DNA of 64,000 nt from Aplidium turbinatum. Its lineage: Eukaryota; Chordata; Ascidiacea; Aplousobranchia; Polyclinidae. Positions 1 to 12,474 of the stretch are shown one piece after another; positions within the stretch are counted from its first letter, which is position 1; each line of letters begins with the position of its first letter. Location of the stretch: NCBI GenBank assembly GCA_918807975.1, contig OU964935.1:12487823-12551822 (forward strand). Direction: 5' to 3'. A program made the position numbers and the translations under genes. The notes under the pieces were generated by a model that was not told the DNA's origin, made no database searches, and saw only the letters and a program-made list of their open reading frames with translations.

Positions 1-392
1 AAATATCATTTGCTATAAAATATCTGATTTTGTGATAACTGGCCTAATAAAGTTAGTTCATAGCCAATTTGTATTATTTTAATGTTGTTACACAAGTTTT
101 TGCATTATTTCTATCTTGGTGTAAAGCAAGCCTGCTGTTATTTGCTGCCATACCCAGTTTCCAATTGAACAGATACACATACACAACACACACTGATAGA
201 GTGAAATATATCAACACATCAAAAACACGTTTCTGTCTTAGTACAATGTGAGGAATACATGTGCATGCTTGCTTATCAGGAGATTCTCTTGGAATAAAAA
301 AAGTGTACAAAAATGAATGGTAGAAACCATATAATGTAATGAATAATGATGTATTGCTCACTTGGTAAGACAATTGATAAATCTACCATATC

Positions 393-2221
393 TTATGTGA
401 GCGGCTTTTTCCTTAAGTTTGGCCTATTGGATCTGCTTTTCTCCACCACTTGAAGTGTATTCTCAAAGCGTTTTGGTATTTTAGCTGATGGTTGGAAGTC
501 TGTGGCCAACTTAACTCCTCTCTCTGAGCAGTCATTAACAACAGTAATTAATGCTGATTTTTTTCTTCCAGTTAAATACTGTTTATCTTTTGGCCACTCT
601 TTAACATCTCTTTTAAAAAAATCTGTTTCCAACTTTAACAGTTTAAAAAGTACCATGAATCTTCTCCTATCAAGTCTGCCAGGGAAGATTTTTCATCAAC
701 CAGCATTGGAAATGTTGGCTTTCCATTACCTTGTCTCTTTTGAGGGACTGATGGAGCTGATTCCTTAACTTTTAACAGAGCTTGAGCAATTTCCCATTTC
801 TCTTCATCCTTAACGTGGTCATCAAACAGGGAAAGTGGGACCATCTCTTCAGTCAAGTACCACAAATGTAAATGGAGCTTTTTTAATGCACTTGACGCTG
901 CTATTGCATCAGTCTGTTTGTATTGATGCAATGTTTTTATCATTGCTAGGTCAGCCTTTGGAGCAGATATTGCAGAACCACAACGAAACCACCAAGGAAT
1001 GTACACATACAAAAGATACATTGCATATCTTTTCACCTTTTTAGTGTCCTTGGGTTGTAAAATCAAGCATTTTCTGGCATTATTTGGATCCATCACTTTT
1101 TCCGCCTCCATAGATAGCAATGAAAGCTTTATTGCATAAATCACTTTAGCCATCCATCGAGCTTTATGAATTGCACCTGTTTTTTTTAAATTGAATGGCT
1201 TGTGTGGGAGGGGTGCTTGAAAACTAAAAAGAAGTAGTTGTAAAAGCTCTTCATAGTCCGCCCTAGGGATATCACTGCTATCATTTTTTGTCAGCAGTTG
1301 AGTAGCAAGGTTTGTAGCATCTTTTCTTTGTTTATTTAGGAAATCCATTCCACTGGTTGAAATGTACTCGGCTTCACTGAAATAAGGAGGAAAAGATAAA
1401 TTATCTTGAGAAACATGGCTAAAGAAACTTTGAAAGTTTTTAAATATGGTGATCTCTGGAGACTTGGATGTTTCAATTTGCAGTGCATCAAAAACACTGC
1501 CAGCCAATGTGCTTTCTGCAGGCACACCATAAGAGTGGTTTGCTTAACCGGTCTTGCAGTTCCACACAACCTCCTGACCACAGACCAGTGTTTGTAGATG
1601 TAGTGTCAAACACCATACTTATGGTCCCATCCATAGAGCACTTCCATTCACGTAACAAGTCACAAGCGAAGTCACTGATAATGCTACCAGCGTACTGCCC
1701 AACTTTGGGGCTGACGGATGGCACACCAAGAAGTTTTGTTTGATGACCTTCTGATACTAAAATAGGCATAACTTCAACCTTTTTGTATTTGTTGTTAAAT
1801 TCTGGAATGAGTTTAGAATCCCAATGTATGTTATACAACAAGGGTGGTGTACAATTTTCCTTGATGGTTTCCACTATGTTAACATTTGTTTTTCGTTTGT
1901 ATCGATCACAAGAAGCATATGACAGTGTAAATTTTGATAGTAACTGTGTGCCAGTCAATTCTTTCCCTGTGTATGTTGATTCCATTATGATGCTCTGTAG
2001 AAAAGCTGAAGCAGATGCTGGAGAAATACCGCACCTTGTCATAGACTAGTTTCAACAACTGAATTTCTTGACAGGATATCATAAGGCACCTCAAGCAGTG
2101 CACCAGTTTTTAACTTTCTCCTGTGAACCTCTGGTGCTGTGCTACAGCTGGGAACATCGTCCTCAGAGCTTGCACCATCAGTTGATGATGATGAGCATGG
2201 AATATTCTCTGATGGGACCAT
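393..2221 (-). pseudogene. Transposase-like gene (hAT-like kin), broken
   Basis: Four minus-strand reading frames follow one another as one protein: a Ser-rich N-terminal piece (2221-2039), a middle piece (2042-1488), a long piece (1525-635) and a C-terminal piece (656-393). The middle piece carries VFDTTSTNTG followed by CACRKHI, an Asp-containing strand then a Cys-x-x-His-type motif, and the long piece carries GAIHKARWMAKV. This order resembles an RNase H-fold transposase-derived family, hAT-like, that is common as uncharacterised proteins in aquatic invertebrates. The frame changes at about 2040, 1510 and 650, with neighbouring frames overlapping by only a few codons, so frameshifts explain it better than introns. 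No TIR or TSD was found. The family assignment comes from memory of motif patterns and is moderate; that it is one broken gene is more secure. Confidence 0.55.
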
Positions 2222-2319
2222 TTCAAACTCGAAATTTATTGAGAATGACTGGAATACTTTTGAGCAGTCTTAAATTTAACCAGCCAGATATCTACAAGCG
2301 ACTGGAAAAGTCAACATGA

Positions 2320-4500
2320 AGATTGATTTTCATATTTTTCGTATTACACATGATCATACAAACCCTGTCACAAAATCGAAAATTAAAATTCACATAAAAT
2401 TGCAAATTTTTTGGCAGATTTGAATTAAATCAAGTAGTTGCGATGATGTTACCAAACACCATTTGTCTATCTTGTTTGGTTTTTGAGTTATTGCAATTTT
2501 AGTGAAGCGGATTTGGGGGGTTGCGGAGGTGGTGGTAGGGGGGGTCCCACAACCCCCATAATTTTTTTGGCTGAATCTGACCTAAAATGGACACCATTTA
2601 TCAATGGCACAACTTTGATTTAAAAAATAAGGGGGAGAAGATGCACCCTAACATACAGTCATAAACGTTTTGTCAGCGATTTGAGTAAGCCTAATGCCTG
2701 TTCATTTTATGTTATTCTGTGTTTATGTTATCTCAGCTACTGTGTGGAGGTTTTATTTTTAGTGCGTATTTTTCTGTGATATTTTGTTTGTAATTTATAT
2801 GACCAAATTATCATGACTGTAGGGTAGCAATTGACGAGTATACCAAAATATTGTTGTCTCGTTGTAGTTAAGGTGTTGCGACCGTGCCATATTTTAAACT
2901 GATTGTCCTGCTTCGATAACATGCACGCTATAACGTCCGCGTCTTGTCCCTTCTACCTTTTTCTAGACTTCTGCTATGTTTGTCATATATTTTTGTTGTT
3001 GTTGTGATGGTCAGAAATAAAAACAAACTGAACTGAACTGTTGTCTCCCTGCAAGTATGAAAACATTGCGCAACTTCTGCAGTAATAATATGACTTTCGT
3101 ATTTCAAACATGTACTGTTCCTGTTTCTGGCAAATAAATCATCCGCTGATTGATTAATTGATTGATGATTGTAGGTCTACTGAGGTTCATAGCTGATAGA
3201 GTTTCATTAAATTCAGCTCAGAAATAGGTTCTGATAGGCTTGACATCAGTGTCAGAATAGGGTATGTTATTTAATTCCACAATTTCACAGCACTTTAAAT
3301 GAATTGCTTCAATTTCTGTCAAATACAGTCAATTGGTTTATGAGATTAGTGTGCTGTGATCAATTCTGCAAGTAGCAGCCAATCTTTTGCTGATTAAGTA
3401 TTTGTTTTAAAATTTAATAAATAGTTTTAGACTTATTTTACAATAATTTATCTTATATAGTTTCTTGATATCCAGTTCAAGACGATGAATAAGACACTAA
3501 TGATGCTCTACAGTAGTAGAGCGAAATGCAAATGCCATAAATAGGGCTCTGCTGATACTCCTTTCATTTTTAATAATAAAAAATACTGAGCTCATACATG
3601 TTACTGAGCTCATACATGTTTCATGATACATGTTACGCGTTTATTATATTCTTAAAATAGTTCCTAAACAACCTGAAGCGGCATCATCAAGCTCGAACAA
3701 TCCACATATGGAAAGAGACACATCTCTTCCCGAAGGTGACAATCACAACATTTTATTTTGGCTGTGTTACACTATTGTCTTTTTTACAATGGTTGAAACT
3801 GGATGTAATGTTGTTTCAATTTTTGTTTGTCATACAGAGTTTTCAATAATCTAAACAAAGATTTTACATAAATGACTCGGTTTTTGCACACATCATCTCC
3901 AGTTTTAAATTCTGATTTGGCAAAGGAAACACAGTTAACAAAACATAGAATGAAAATATTTACTGAAAACAGTAAAGTGATAATAATAAGAAAAAATTAG
4001 AAAGAATATGGTTATCCAGACAACCACCTTATCTGGTCCATATCTTTACCAGATCTGGTCAAATCCGTGCACGATCTGATGAAGATACCTTACGTACCAG
4101 ATAAAGTAGTTGTCCGAGTATGGATGGTAACAATCTGAAGCCAATACAAATACTTGGGACGCATCACCAAAGACCTCATTTATGATAAAAAAAAAACTCT
4201 TCTGCTTATATCAAGATATGCTCTTGCCAGAATAAATTAATATAAAAACAATTGTGAAATATATATTAGCTAAAACTAATTATCATTTTAAAACTTTAGT
4301 CATATTAATAGTTAGGTTACCCATACATGCAAAACTAATATTCAATAAAGACAACGGAAAAAGGTTACTGATATTAAACTATTGTGTTTCAAAACAAAAA
4401 CTGAATGCAATTTGTGATCATTGAAATATAATGAATGTGTTCAATTAAAAGTCGCTATGATATTAAGATTTAAAGAACTCTTATTGTTACACATTATAAA
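2320..4500. other. Intergenic, no gene recognised
   Basis: AT-rich non-coding sequence. It holds a G-rich patch near 2514-2550 and a run near 3015-3040 ending in tandem ACTGA units after an A-rich stretch, as in some non-LTR retrotransposon tails, but no reverse transcriptase is visible nearby. Near 4020-4110 there are alternating CCAGAT/ATCTGG motifs. No reading frame here looks coding. Confidence 0.5.
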
Positions 4501-4528
4501 AAATGTATGAATAATTTGAAGATTTAAC

Positions 4529-4850
4529 ATATATACAATTTAACTACATCTGAATGAAGTACAATGGTTTATTAACACTGTAAACAGGAAAAAACAAAAA
4601 CTGCGCAGTACTTCTGACTAGCTCAAACTCAACGATATAGACTCTACGAGAATCAAAGGTAACTGCATCAAAAGGTGTTGAACAGATCACATGATGTGGT
4701 AGAAAGTTATTCCAGAAGAGGACATCTTATGATGTCGAAAACGTTCGATATTTAATTTGTTACGTAGTTTTGTGTTTCTGTAAATGTAATAAACTTGAAT
4801 ATGTTAAACTTGATAACGTTGCTCGGCTTCATGCCTATGGTTCAACTCAT
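4529..4850. repeat. Diverged copy of the PLE-like arm seen at 38 kb
   Basis: The first part (about 4529-4708) matches the left arm of the palindrome at 38015-38459, including the stretch ending in GATCACATGATGTGGTAGAAAG. The second part (4709-4850) matches the outer end of its right arm, with GACATC/GATGTC hairpin halves before GAAAAC and then the CGGCTTC...ATGCCTATGG end. The centre of the palindrome is therefore absent in this copy. Sequence after the TGGTTCAAC end diverges from the 38-kb copy. Confidence 0.65.
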
Positions 4851-5551
4851 ACTCATTGTTTCAAAAAAGGTTCAACAAATGTCTATTTCTTTTGGCAACT
4901 GTTCTGCATACTGTGTACTGTTTCAACAAATTGGGACAAAGTCACTCGAATGCATTCACTCACAATACAACGCTTATTTAAATTCGTAGTCCTTTTCAAA
5001 CAAAACTACAAACTTTATTGCGCAACTCAAAACTGATTTAAAAAAAATATTCTAATGATCGTGTATGAATTATCATGGCTGCTATGGAACTATTTATTGG
5101 ATATAGTTGTTACTTCCTGTACGCTGATTAACTCAACGAAGCTAACATAAGTTTTACCAGAAATCACTTTAGTTGTGTTGTATTTGCACATAATAATAGC
5201 AGTCGTCATCGTCGTCGTATGAGCGTAGTAGCAGTTGTAACTGCTTAACGAACGAGTGTAACAAAAGCGATTGAAATATCTCCACCATTCATCATCCAAC
5301 AAAGCTTAACGATCTATCGGCGGTGACGTCATTTTTAATGGCATCGCCTTTACCTCAAATTGTAATGGCCTTTACAAACCCAGTACTATTAGTAACATGA
5401 AAAGTTAACAATTGTTTCCATCGGCTTGATGGTAGCGTAGGCCTTCATTGGTTTTGAAGAAATTCGATCGACACTCCCCTTTAATCAGAACTGATCATCT
5501 TAAGTACAAAAAAAATTTATTGATTGTAGGCTAAATGTATTTCATATGCAG

Positions 5552-5745
5552 GTATGTCTCCATCAATGATATTGCGTGTTCAAGAACTACATGAAGAACA
5601 AAACTGCAAGATATGTTTTGCCAATATTGTAAAAGTTATGTTTTTGCCATGTGGTCATTGTTGCAGCTGCGCTAATTGTGCCCAAGTTGTGAAGAATTGC
5701 CCCATCTGTCAAAGAAAGATAAACAAAGTTGTTCTCTTACGCTAA
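5552..5745 (+). CDS. Terminal exon encoding an IAP-like RING finger
   Basis: The exon follows an acceptor-like CATATGCAG and runs to TAA at 5743-5745. It encodes about 63 residues with a C3HC4 RING: CKIC, then PCGH, then CxxC, then CPIC, ending INKVVLLR. This layout (RING at the extreme C-terminus after a short helix, EEQNCKIC) is typical of inhibitor-of-apoptosis proteins and some other E3 ubiquitin ligases. If so it would bind E2 enzymes and transfer ubiquitin in the cytoplasm. No BIR domain or other upstream exon was recognised in the window, so the parent gene is unknown and the exon may belong to another RING family or a retained fragment. All eight zinc-ligand positions appear filled. 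Confidence 0.7.
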
Positions 5746-8700
5746 GAATAGCCAACAATATGCTCGAGACGAATTGTTAAAAATTGTAGTTTTATCCTCT
5801 ATAAATATAAACCTGTTTTGCCACCAAATCCAAGAACTGAGAGGATTTTTGCTATGATATCGATATGACTTGGACTCGATTGCCAAGGCAGGCATTGGGC
5901 AACCACGATATTGCGTTATCGTCTTCAAATTCACGCAGACCATGAGCCCCATTTAGGACGCAATAAATTGTGGGGCTGATGCTTGTGTGATCTGCGGTTT
6001 GTTTCTGCATGACACAAATCGTGAAAGGTGTCATCCACCATTTCAACGACATAATCCAACACCGGATCATAAACGATTGGATCGCAGCCAGCTCAGAATC
6101 TTAATGTATCTTTCTAACTTGTCAAGGTCTTGAACGACAACGTTGTCTCGCTGCATATAAATTTAGCTTTATCGTCTGTGGAAATTTGCCAGAACTTTCC
6201 TAAACTTAGAAAGATGTAGGGTTTAGGCTTAGAGGCTGCTGACAGAACACTAGCCTAGCAGCAAACTTTTCTGCTGGATTTTTTCGAATAAGTTATCATC
6301 ACGTGATTAAGTTATTTTATTCATTCACTCAGCTCAGTTTTGGATAAAAGACTGTACGTAGTTTTTTCGATCAGTTTTGCATTACTGACATAACATTTGT
6401 TTGATTTATTAAGTTCAGTACCTACTGTATAGTACTACCATTGCTTTTGTAATTTATTACAAAGAAAAAAAGGTTTAAGTTAAAGTAACCTAATGTAACC
6501 TATTAAGCTGGGTGTGTTTAATTTGATAATTAATTTTGTTTGCTGAAACTATATAAGTGTCCAGAATGCTCGTAAGTGCTAAAAATACATAGAAATATAT
6601 TGTGGCACAGTATGTAGGCCTATGTTGTATAGTTGCATACTTTGCATATGTAAGCTATAGTAGCATACACTTAAAAAATGTTATGTCGTAGTTTTTCTTA
6701 TAATTAGCTTACAGTACAAGGTTGGCTCTGATGAGAATGTTATGAAACCTTTTGATTTGTGTCTCCTTGTTTGATCGGTTTTAGGTTTGTATCGTACAGG
6801 ACCCTACGTTTTTGAGTATCTTTGATTGGCTGACACATTGTCTTTTTTGGTTCAGTTGACTTATTTTTGCGACTGCTGTTACTTTAATAATTATAGTGCA
6901 TATTGTGATTTTTGTTTTATTTTTAAATATGTTTTCCAGCATTTTTAATTATACCTTTAACCCCTTTTATATTTTAATTTTAGTACCTTGTGTTTTTTGA
7001 ATGTTATATAATTGCATCGGATGTAACAAACTTTGCGGTGACGTAGGCTACACTTTGTTTTTATTTGAATCATATCATTTTATTTTTTGTCATGAACGTT
7101 TCCGGAACGAAAAAGATAGTACCGTACTTCCGATAGGATTAATTTGATTGTTAATAGACCGTTTTGCTTGCGAAAAACTTACAGTTAGTAGTTATATCTG
7201 TACCTGGAGTTCGCTATCTATAGCACTTTGATTTTGACACTAAGGTGTTTTTTTTAAAAAAAAAAAAAAAAACTAAGGTGATTTTACGCCAAGCAACATT
7301 TGTGTTAAAATTTTTCGTTAAATATTTTGAATTATTGGGTTTGGTATATTTTGCAACCCAGCTGCACTTTAGTTAGTTAACTCCAATTTAGGTGTTGTGG
7401 TTCTTTTACGTATTGAGTATGATGAATCAACTCTTTGTTCAAATGTTTGGTTGTACTTTGGAAAGTTGTTGGTGTAGGTAAGAGACATTTTCTGCTCCGA
7501 TATGAGGTTAAACAATTTTAATTTCAACTTGGAAAAGAAGTATTGCTTGTTTATTTTTGCAGAAGTTAATGTTAATTGGATTGAAAAGAATTAACTTTTT
7601 TATCAAGTTATAAAGTGTTTATCTTGTGTATATATAGGCTACTATATAGGTGTCAGAGTGTTTTATTTTTTGTTTGTTTTGTTTCCATAACTGTCAACAC
7701 GTAAAGGGAATTTTCGAGAAAGTTCTTTCTCATTTCAATTGAGTTCTTGTTTGAAATGGTGTATTTTATTGATATGTGTCTTTAAGCTTCAACCCTTATT
7801 TAGTTGAATATGTAGGCTACACTTTTTTGCAAATAATAAGAGAGATCAGTTAGTTCACACTATAATTATCTATCATATATTTAGTCTACAAATTATTATG
7901 ATTAAGTTTTACTGTGTGTATATCGTAATGTGTGCGCTTATTCTAGGTTTTAAAATCGCTTCTATTTGATGAAACACGTAACTTATGTAGCCTACTGTAT
8001 AAAGTGTATGCGGGCCATGTTGAGGCCAGTCGGAAGTTTATCTTGTTTCAAGTTTCATGCAAACGTAGTTGCACTTTCGCTTCGTTTTCTTTCCAACTTA
8101 TCATTCTTGTCACGCCAAAGAATGGTTTCTTGCAACCAGTTTTTCTTATGCTCCCTTGACCATGTGTTTATGTTCATACGTTATACCGAGTCTGTTGATA
8201 TGCATTCGGATATATGGTGGTGTTGGGGTCAAGTTATTTGTTTTTCATTTCAACTTGTATCATCTTTTGATTGGATGTTACGATATAACTTCTGCTTACT
8301 TCACAACTTGAATGAAGTTTCTTTCAAACGCTGTTTCTTTTCCATCGGATTATTGGTATGTGCTTTTTGATTTTTATCTTGTAGTTGTTTTATCGCACTG
8401 TAGTTGTCCAAAAAACATGACGTTTATCATAAACAAACAATCAACAATCCATTTTTGTTCAAACAACATAATGAATAGTGATTGTGAATGCACTTAGTTT
8501 GTAAATATTCTTTCAGGATGTTTTACTTGGCAACGTTAAGAAATACTGTTTAAATTGTTTAAATCAAAAGTTACAGAAAGGTGTTTGCTTGGTAGAGCTT
8601 AGCACTTTTTGAGGATTTGTTTTGATTTCCTTCATACATAACACTGTATCAGTAGCCTACTATATTTTGTCCTGTTTTACAAAAATATTGTTTGAAAAGA

Positions 8701-9071
8701 AAACAACATCATATTTTAACTTAGCCATTACAAATTGTATATGTTTGATTATTACTTTCACCTGTATCTTTGACTTGTAGCCGATGTTTCCCATCTTTTT
8801 AGTTGACTATCTACTTGTTGATCGTCATAGATTAACTGATTTTAATAATAGGCTACTGTATAAACACAAATTACTTGTAGATAATATTTGCTTGAAACTG
8901 TTAATTGCTGTGATTGTCAATGTAATTGCGGTGATTGTAGGCTAGGTGTAAAAAATTCAGTCTGAATTTCTTTATTATTAGCAGTGACAATCTCGCGGCT
9001 GGAGCAATGCTGAAATAGAAAAACATCTTCGCTCCCTGAAATGTTTTATCTGACTACATGTTTCATCTAGA
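5746..9071. other. Long T-rich stretch without recognised gene
   Basis: About 3.3 kb, conspicuously T-rich on the plus strand between about 6300 and 9000, with a T/A homopolymer near 7250-7272. It could include 3' untranslated or intronic sequence of the RING gene. The longest open frame (7966-8370) has a biased, low-complexity composition and matches nothing I know. The octamer GTAGGCTA or its complement recurs here. Confidence 0.45.
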
Positions 9072-9079
9072 GTCTATAC

Positions 9080-10315
9080 CAGTGGTTCTCAACCGGGGGT
9101 CCGCGGACCCCAGGGGGTTCGTGAAGCGATTTTAGGGGGTCCGTGAAAGTTTCCGAGTTTTCAATATGATTGATAAATTGCGAAATTTAAAATTGTTTGT
9201 GCTTTTTTTTATGTATTAGCCTACAGTGATTCTCGAACTGTAAGTCGCAACGCACTGGTGCGTCGTTTCAAATTGCAAAGGACATTGCACAAAGGTTTGG
9301 TTCCTTAACTTAACCTTTTAATAAGGCTATGTTGGCTATGATCAGCTTAATTCTTTTGAGACAGCAGATTGTTGATCAATGATTTACTTGGAAATGCAAA
9401 CGTTAGTCAGCAGTCTATTACCACTCACAGTTTTGCAATGACTGTGGTTATAACGAATTAATATTGATTAGGAATGAAAAAAGGGAGAAGTTCTTTGTAA
9501 CGATCGCAAAATTTCTACCGAATTTACTTTTGATAAAATTTATGGAAAAACATCAAATGAGCAAATAGGTTACTGATGTTTGATCCTGTGTGCCAACATA
9601 TAGCTCATCAAGACAGAGTGAAACTGTTCACCAGCAGGCATTTGATAAATAAAGTGACTTGCGTTCTTCTGGTGACTATAGGCTACTAGGTTACCTCCAG
9701 AATAATCCAGATGTTAAGGATGAGACCTAGCTTTTATTACCGACGTTTTAATCAATTTTTCGACGTTTCAATTACTTTGACTTTGTGTTCACTTTTTCCT
9801 TTGCTCAGAGCTTTTTCACAATCGTTGTAATTGCTAATTCTATTTCTGTCCTGTCTCATACTATTTCAACGTTTCTTGACGTTGAATAGATAAATTTACG
9901 CTGCCGTATAGTGGCCTATTGTTTTTAGGCATCACTGCGTTATCAATAAAATTGAGCGGTAACCTGTTGCGTTTTTTTTACTCTGATTCTTGCTACATTA
10001 TTCATTTCGTTAGTATGTGTTTGTGTTGTGCCATTTGTTACTGAACAGGTTATGTTTACCTGTTTCAGCCCACTTGACAAAGTCAGTCGTGCTGACTGAC
10101 GAAACGTCGTTAATAAAAGCTAGGTATCATCCTTAACATCTGAAGGTAACCTAGTAGTCTATAGTCACCAGAAGAACACAAGTCACTTTATTTATATAGC
10201 TCATAACATAACTTCGTCAATCTCATCAGTCGTCAAGTGCGTTGTCTTAGGGGTACGCGACTGCTTCGAAGGCACCAAAAGGGGTCCACCAAGACAAAAA
10301 GGTTGAGAACCACTG
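9080..10315. mobile_element. Non-autonomous hAT element with nested PLE-like insertion
   Basis: A perfect 15-bp TIR (CAGTGGTTCTCAACC) starts at 9080 and its complement ends at 10315. The flanks are an 8-bp TSD, GTCTATAC (9072-9079) and GTCTAGAC (10316-10323), with one mismatch. This TIR is the usual one of hAT elements of the Charlie type. It encodes no transposase, and much of its length comes from the insertion at 9609-10193. Confidence 0.85.
9609..10193. mobile_element. PLE-like palindromic insertion
   Basis: Two arms of about 130 bp lie in opposite orientation, about 9647-9790 and 10083-10193. They share AAATAAAGTGACTTG, a CTTCTGGTGACTATAG block and GATGTTAAGGATGA. The insertion is bounded by the direct repeat ATATAGCTCAT (about 9598-9608 and 10194-10204). 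About 38 unpaired bases separate the left repeat from the left arm. The inner end of the right arm has a GTCAG/CTGAC hairpin followed by GAAACG. Inverted terminal repeats with a short unpaired tail on one side are known for Penelope-like elements. No coding sequence remains. Confidence 0.6.
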
Positions 10316-10323
10316 GTCTAGAC

Positions 10324-11674
10324 TACTATATCATTGTTAGCCTACTAACTATGCTATAGTTGACGAGACACTTTGTGCTTTTTGCTATTTTGTAATTGTC
10401 ACAGTCGTGACTGCATATAAACCTATGCTATAATGTGTTAAATTTTCAATTGGATTTGTTGAAGTTAGCAGTAGGACACCTTTCCAGTCATTCGCTTTTA
10501 GAGGGAGGGTTTTGAGTAGTAACGGCGTTTTGTTTGTTCATATTCAACTGGAGAAACAACGCTTGCATACAAATGACTGTCTCGGAGGAATATTAACCTA
10601 AAGGTACCTGTAGCCTACTAGGCCTACCCAACACAAACAAGTTTAGTAATTTGAAAGAAATAGGCCTAGTCATTGTCTTGGTTTTATGAAAATTAGAAAG
10701 ATTTCATAATGAATATTAATTTTAAGTTTTAGAAAAGGATGTAAGGTTGTTACCATTAAGGGATCGATAACTCTAGCTTTAAAAACTTTCACGAATATAG
10801 TAATTACAAGCCAGTAATGTAATTTACTATGTTAACCATATCTTGTTGTTATGAGCACAGATAATGTTTGAATGCTGATTACAAACCTAATAAGAGGATG
10901 AGCATGATTATGATTTTATCATATTATCAACGCCATACCCTATTAACAATAGACTAAATAGTTTTGCAAAACATAGAAATACTGTTGGTTTACCCATGCT
11001 CACAACGAATGCACATTCCTACTGCAAAAGACTCTTGTCCTACTCAAATATTCGTTCATTGTTGATGTGAGTCGTCAAGCTTTTTTCAAAAACTTTCTAC
11101 TTTTCTTCAAGGTACTGGTCCGATATTCAATCAGTTTAGGGCTATTTAAAAACACATGTCAATTTCCTCATCCCCATACGACGTCAAACGTGATGTAGGA
11201 TGCCAATCACCATGTAACAAAAAATTAGTTGTGTCAAGTTTTTAGTATTTTTTGAAAGATGTTGCTGATTAAAACATGCTTTTAGCAATTTTTTTCCACA
11301 AGTGTTTAAACAATATTTATTTAAGGGTTTTGAACTTTTAGTACCCTGTTTCTCAAGCTCTTACTCCTAATTCCTTATAAGGTCGATAAAGCGTGACGTC
11401 ATAGTGGCTATCATTTTAGCTTCATAATGTAGCTTGTATCATAACAATGATGTTTTGTCATAGTCGTGGAATAGAGCAAGTACAGAAATTTCAAATTGTT
11501 TTCATTTACTATCAATGTAATCAGAAAATATAGAACTTAAAATGTTTCAATCATGCATTCTTTCTTACTGTGTTCTGTAAAAAGCTCTAGCCTAAATTGC
11601 AGATAAGTTGGGAATTGGATCATCACGTGAACGCAAACTTTCTACTACTGATTGTTTTTGAAACTTTTTACTAT
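10324..11674. other. Intergenic, nothing recognised
   Basis: AT-rich sequence between the hAT element and the MULE. I see no coding frame, RNA gene or element ends. Copies of the TAGGCCTA/GTAGGCTA motif occur near 10610-10660. Confidence 0.5.
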
Positions 11675-11683
11675 GTCTGTGGT

Positions 11684-11945
11684 GGTAGCACGACAATTTA
11701 AAGCAGACAATTCAAAGCCGAAAATTCAAAGCCGTTTATTCAAAGCTGATGATTCAAAGACGAAAATTCAAAGCGGTTGATTCAAAGACGAAAATTCAAA
11801 GCCGTCAATTAAAAGCCGATAATTCAAAGCTGAGATTAATGTCAAAAAACAAAACAGAGAAAAGCCGACTATTCAAACCTAAAATAGTTCATAAGAAAAC
11901 AGTTTCAATTTAATTACATACCAAAAGCCGACAATTCTAACAGAA
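11684..11945. repeat. Left foldback array of the MULE
   Basis: Short tandem units of about 12-15 bp around ATTCAAAGCCG and variants, running inward from the GGT terminus, then a second short motif around ATAGTTCNNAAGAAAAC repeated twice before the transposase stop codon. Confidence 0.8.
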
Positions 11946-11962
11946 AATAGTTCGCAAGAAAA

Positions 11963-12469
11963 CTACATGCCAAAGTTGTGAGCAATTCCACGCAGATACT
12001 GAGCCGTTGTTCGAGCATCATACTGTTGCACAATGCGAAGGATCCGTTCATTTAGTAGTTCATATTTCCTTTTTCGAGATGGAGGATTGTGGCCTGCCAC
12101 AAGACGTTCCATTAGGATTTCGTTATGTTTTTGCTCTTTCTTAAGAGCGTTGGTGCAGCGAAAGATGGACGGACGAAAGCAACCGACAGTTGATTGAAAA
12201 CGTCTATGCCACCCTTCAATGCTATTGTTGGTACGATGCTCTCCACGCAAAGTGCGCTGATAAACATTCCAAAGTTCATTTGGGAACACAGCAGGTCTTC
12301 GATGCCCGTGGCGAGTTGGTCGACCAATCCAAGTGTCCTCAAAGTAATCAGCTACAGGTTGAATTCGGTGATCAAATTCTTCATCTATCACTAGGGCTTG
12401 TAATGCGTTCTCAACGTCTTGTTCTGGTACAAAAGCTAGTGCTGCCAGGCTCCGCGCACTCATTGCAAA
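11963..12469 (-). CDS. MULE transposase, C-terminal part
   Basis: About 168 residues on the far side of the retrotransposon, ending at the stop at 11963. Diagnostic motifs are YFEDTWIGRP, FPNELWNVY and RTNNSIEGWHRRF; the last includes the Asn-Ser-x-Glu block that supplies the third catalytic acid in many MULEs. The reading frame on this side and that of the N-terminal part agree across the duplicated 5-bp target CTTTC. The host transposase gene was therefore apparently open when the retroelement landed, and has gained no visible breaks since. Confidence 0.85.
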   Translation of the reverse strand, partial: FAMSARSLAALAFVPEQDVENALQALVIDEEFDHRIQPVADYFEDTWIGRPTRHGHRRPAVFPNELWNVYQRTLRGEHRTNNSIEGWHRRFQSTVGCFRPSIFRCTNALKKEQKHNEILMERLVAGHNPPSRKRKYELLNERILRIVQQYDARTTAQYLRGIAHNFGM

Positions 12470-12474
12470 CTTTC

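Noticed and set aside
2737-3040. Possible non-LTR retrotransposon 3' tail (ACTGA repeats after an A-rich run)
   Set aside because: No reverse transcriptase or second copy in the window supports it.
7966-8370. 134-codon open frame on the plus strand
   Set aside because: Composition is T-rich and low in complexity, no family motif is visible and another frame is open in parallel; likely chance.
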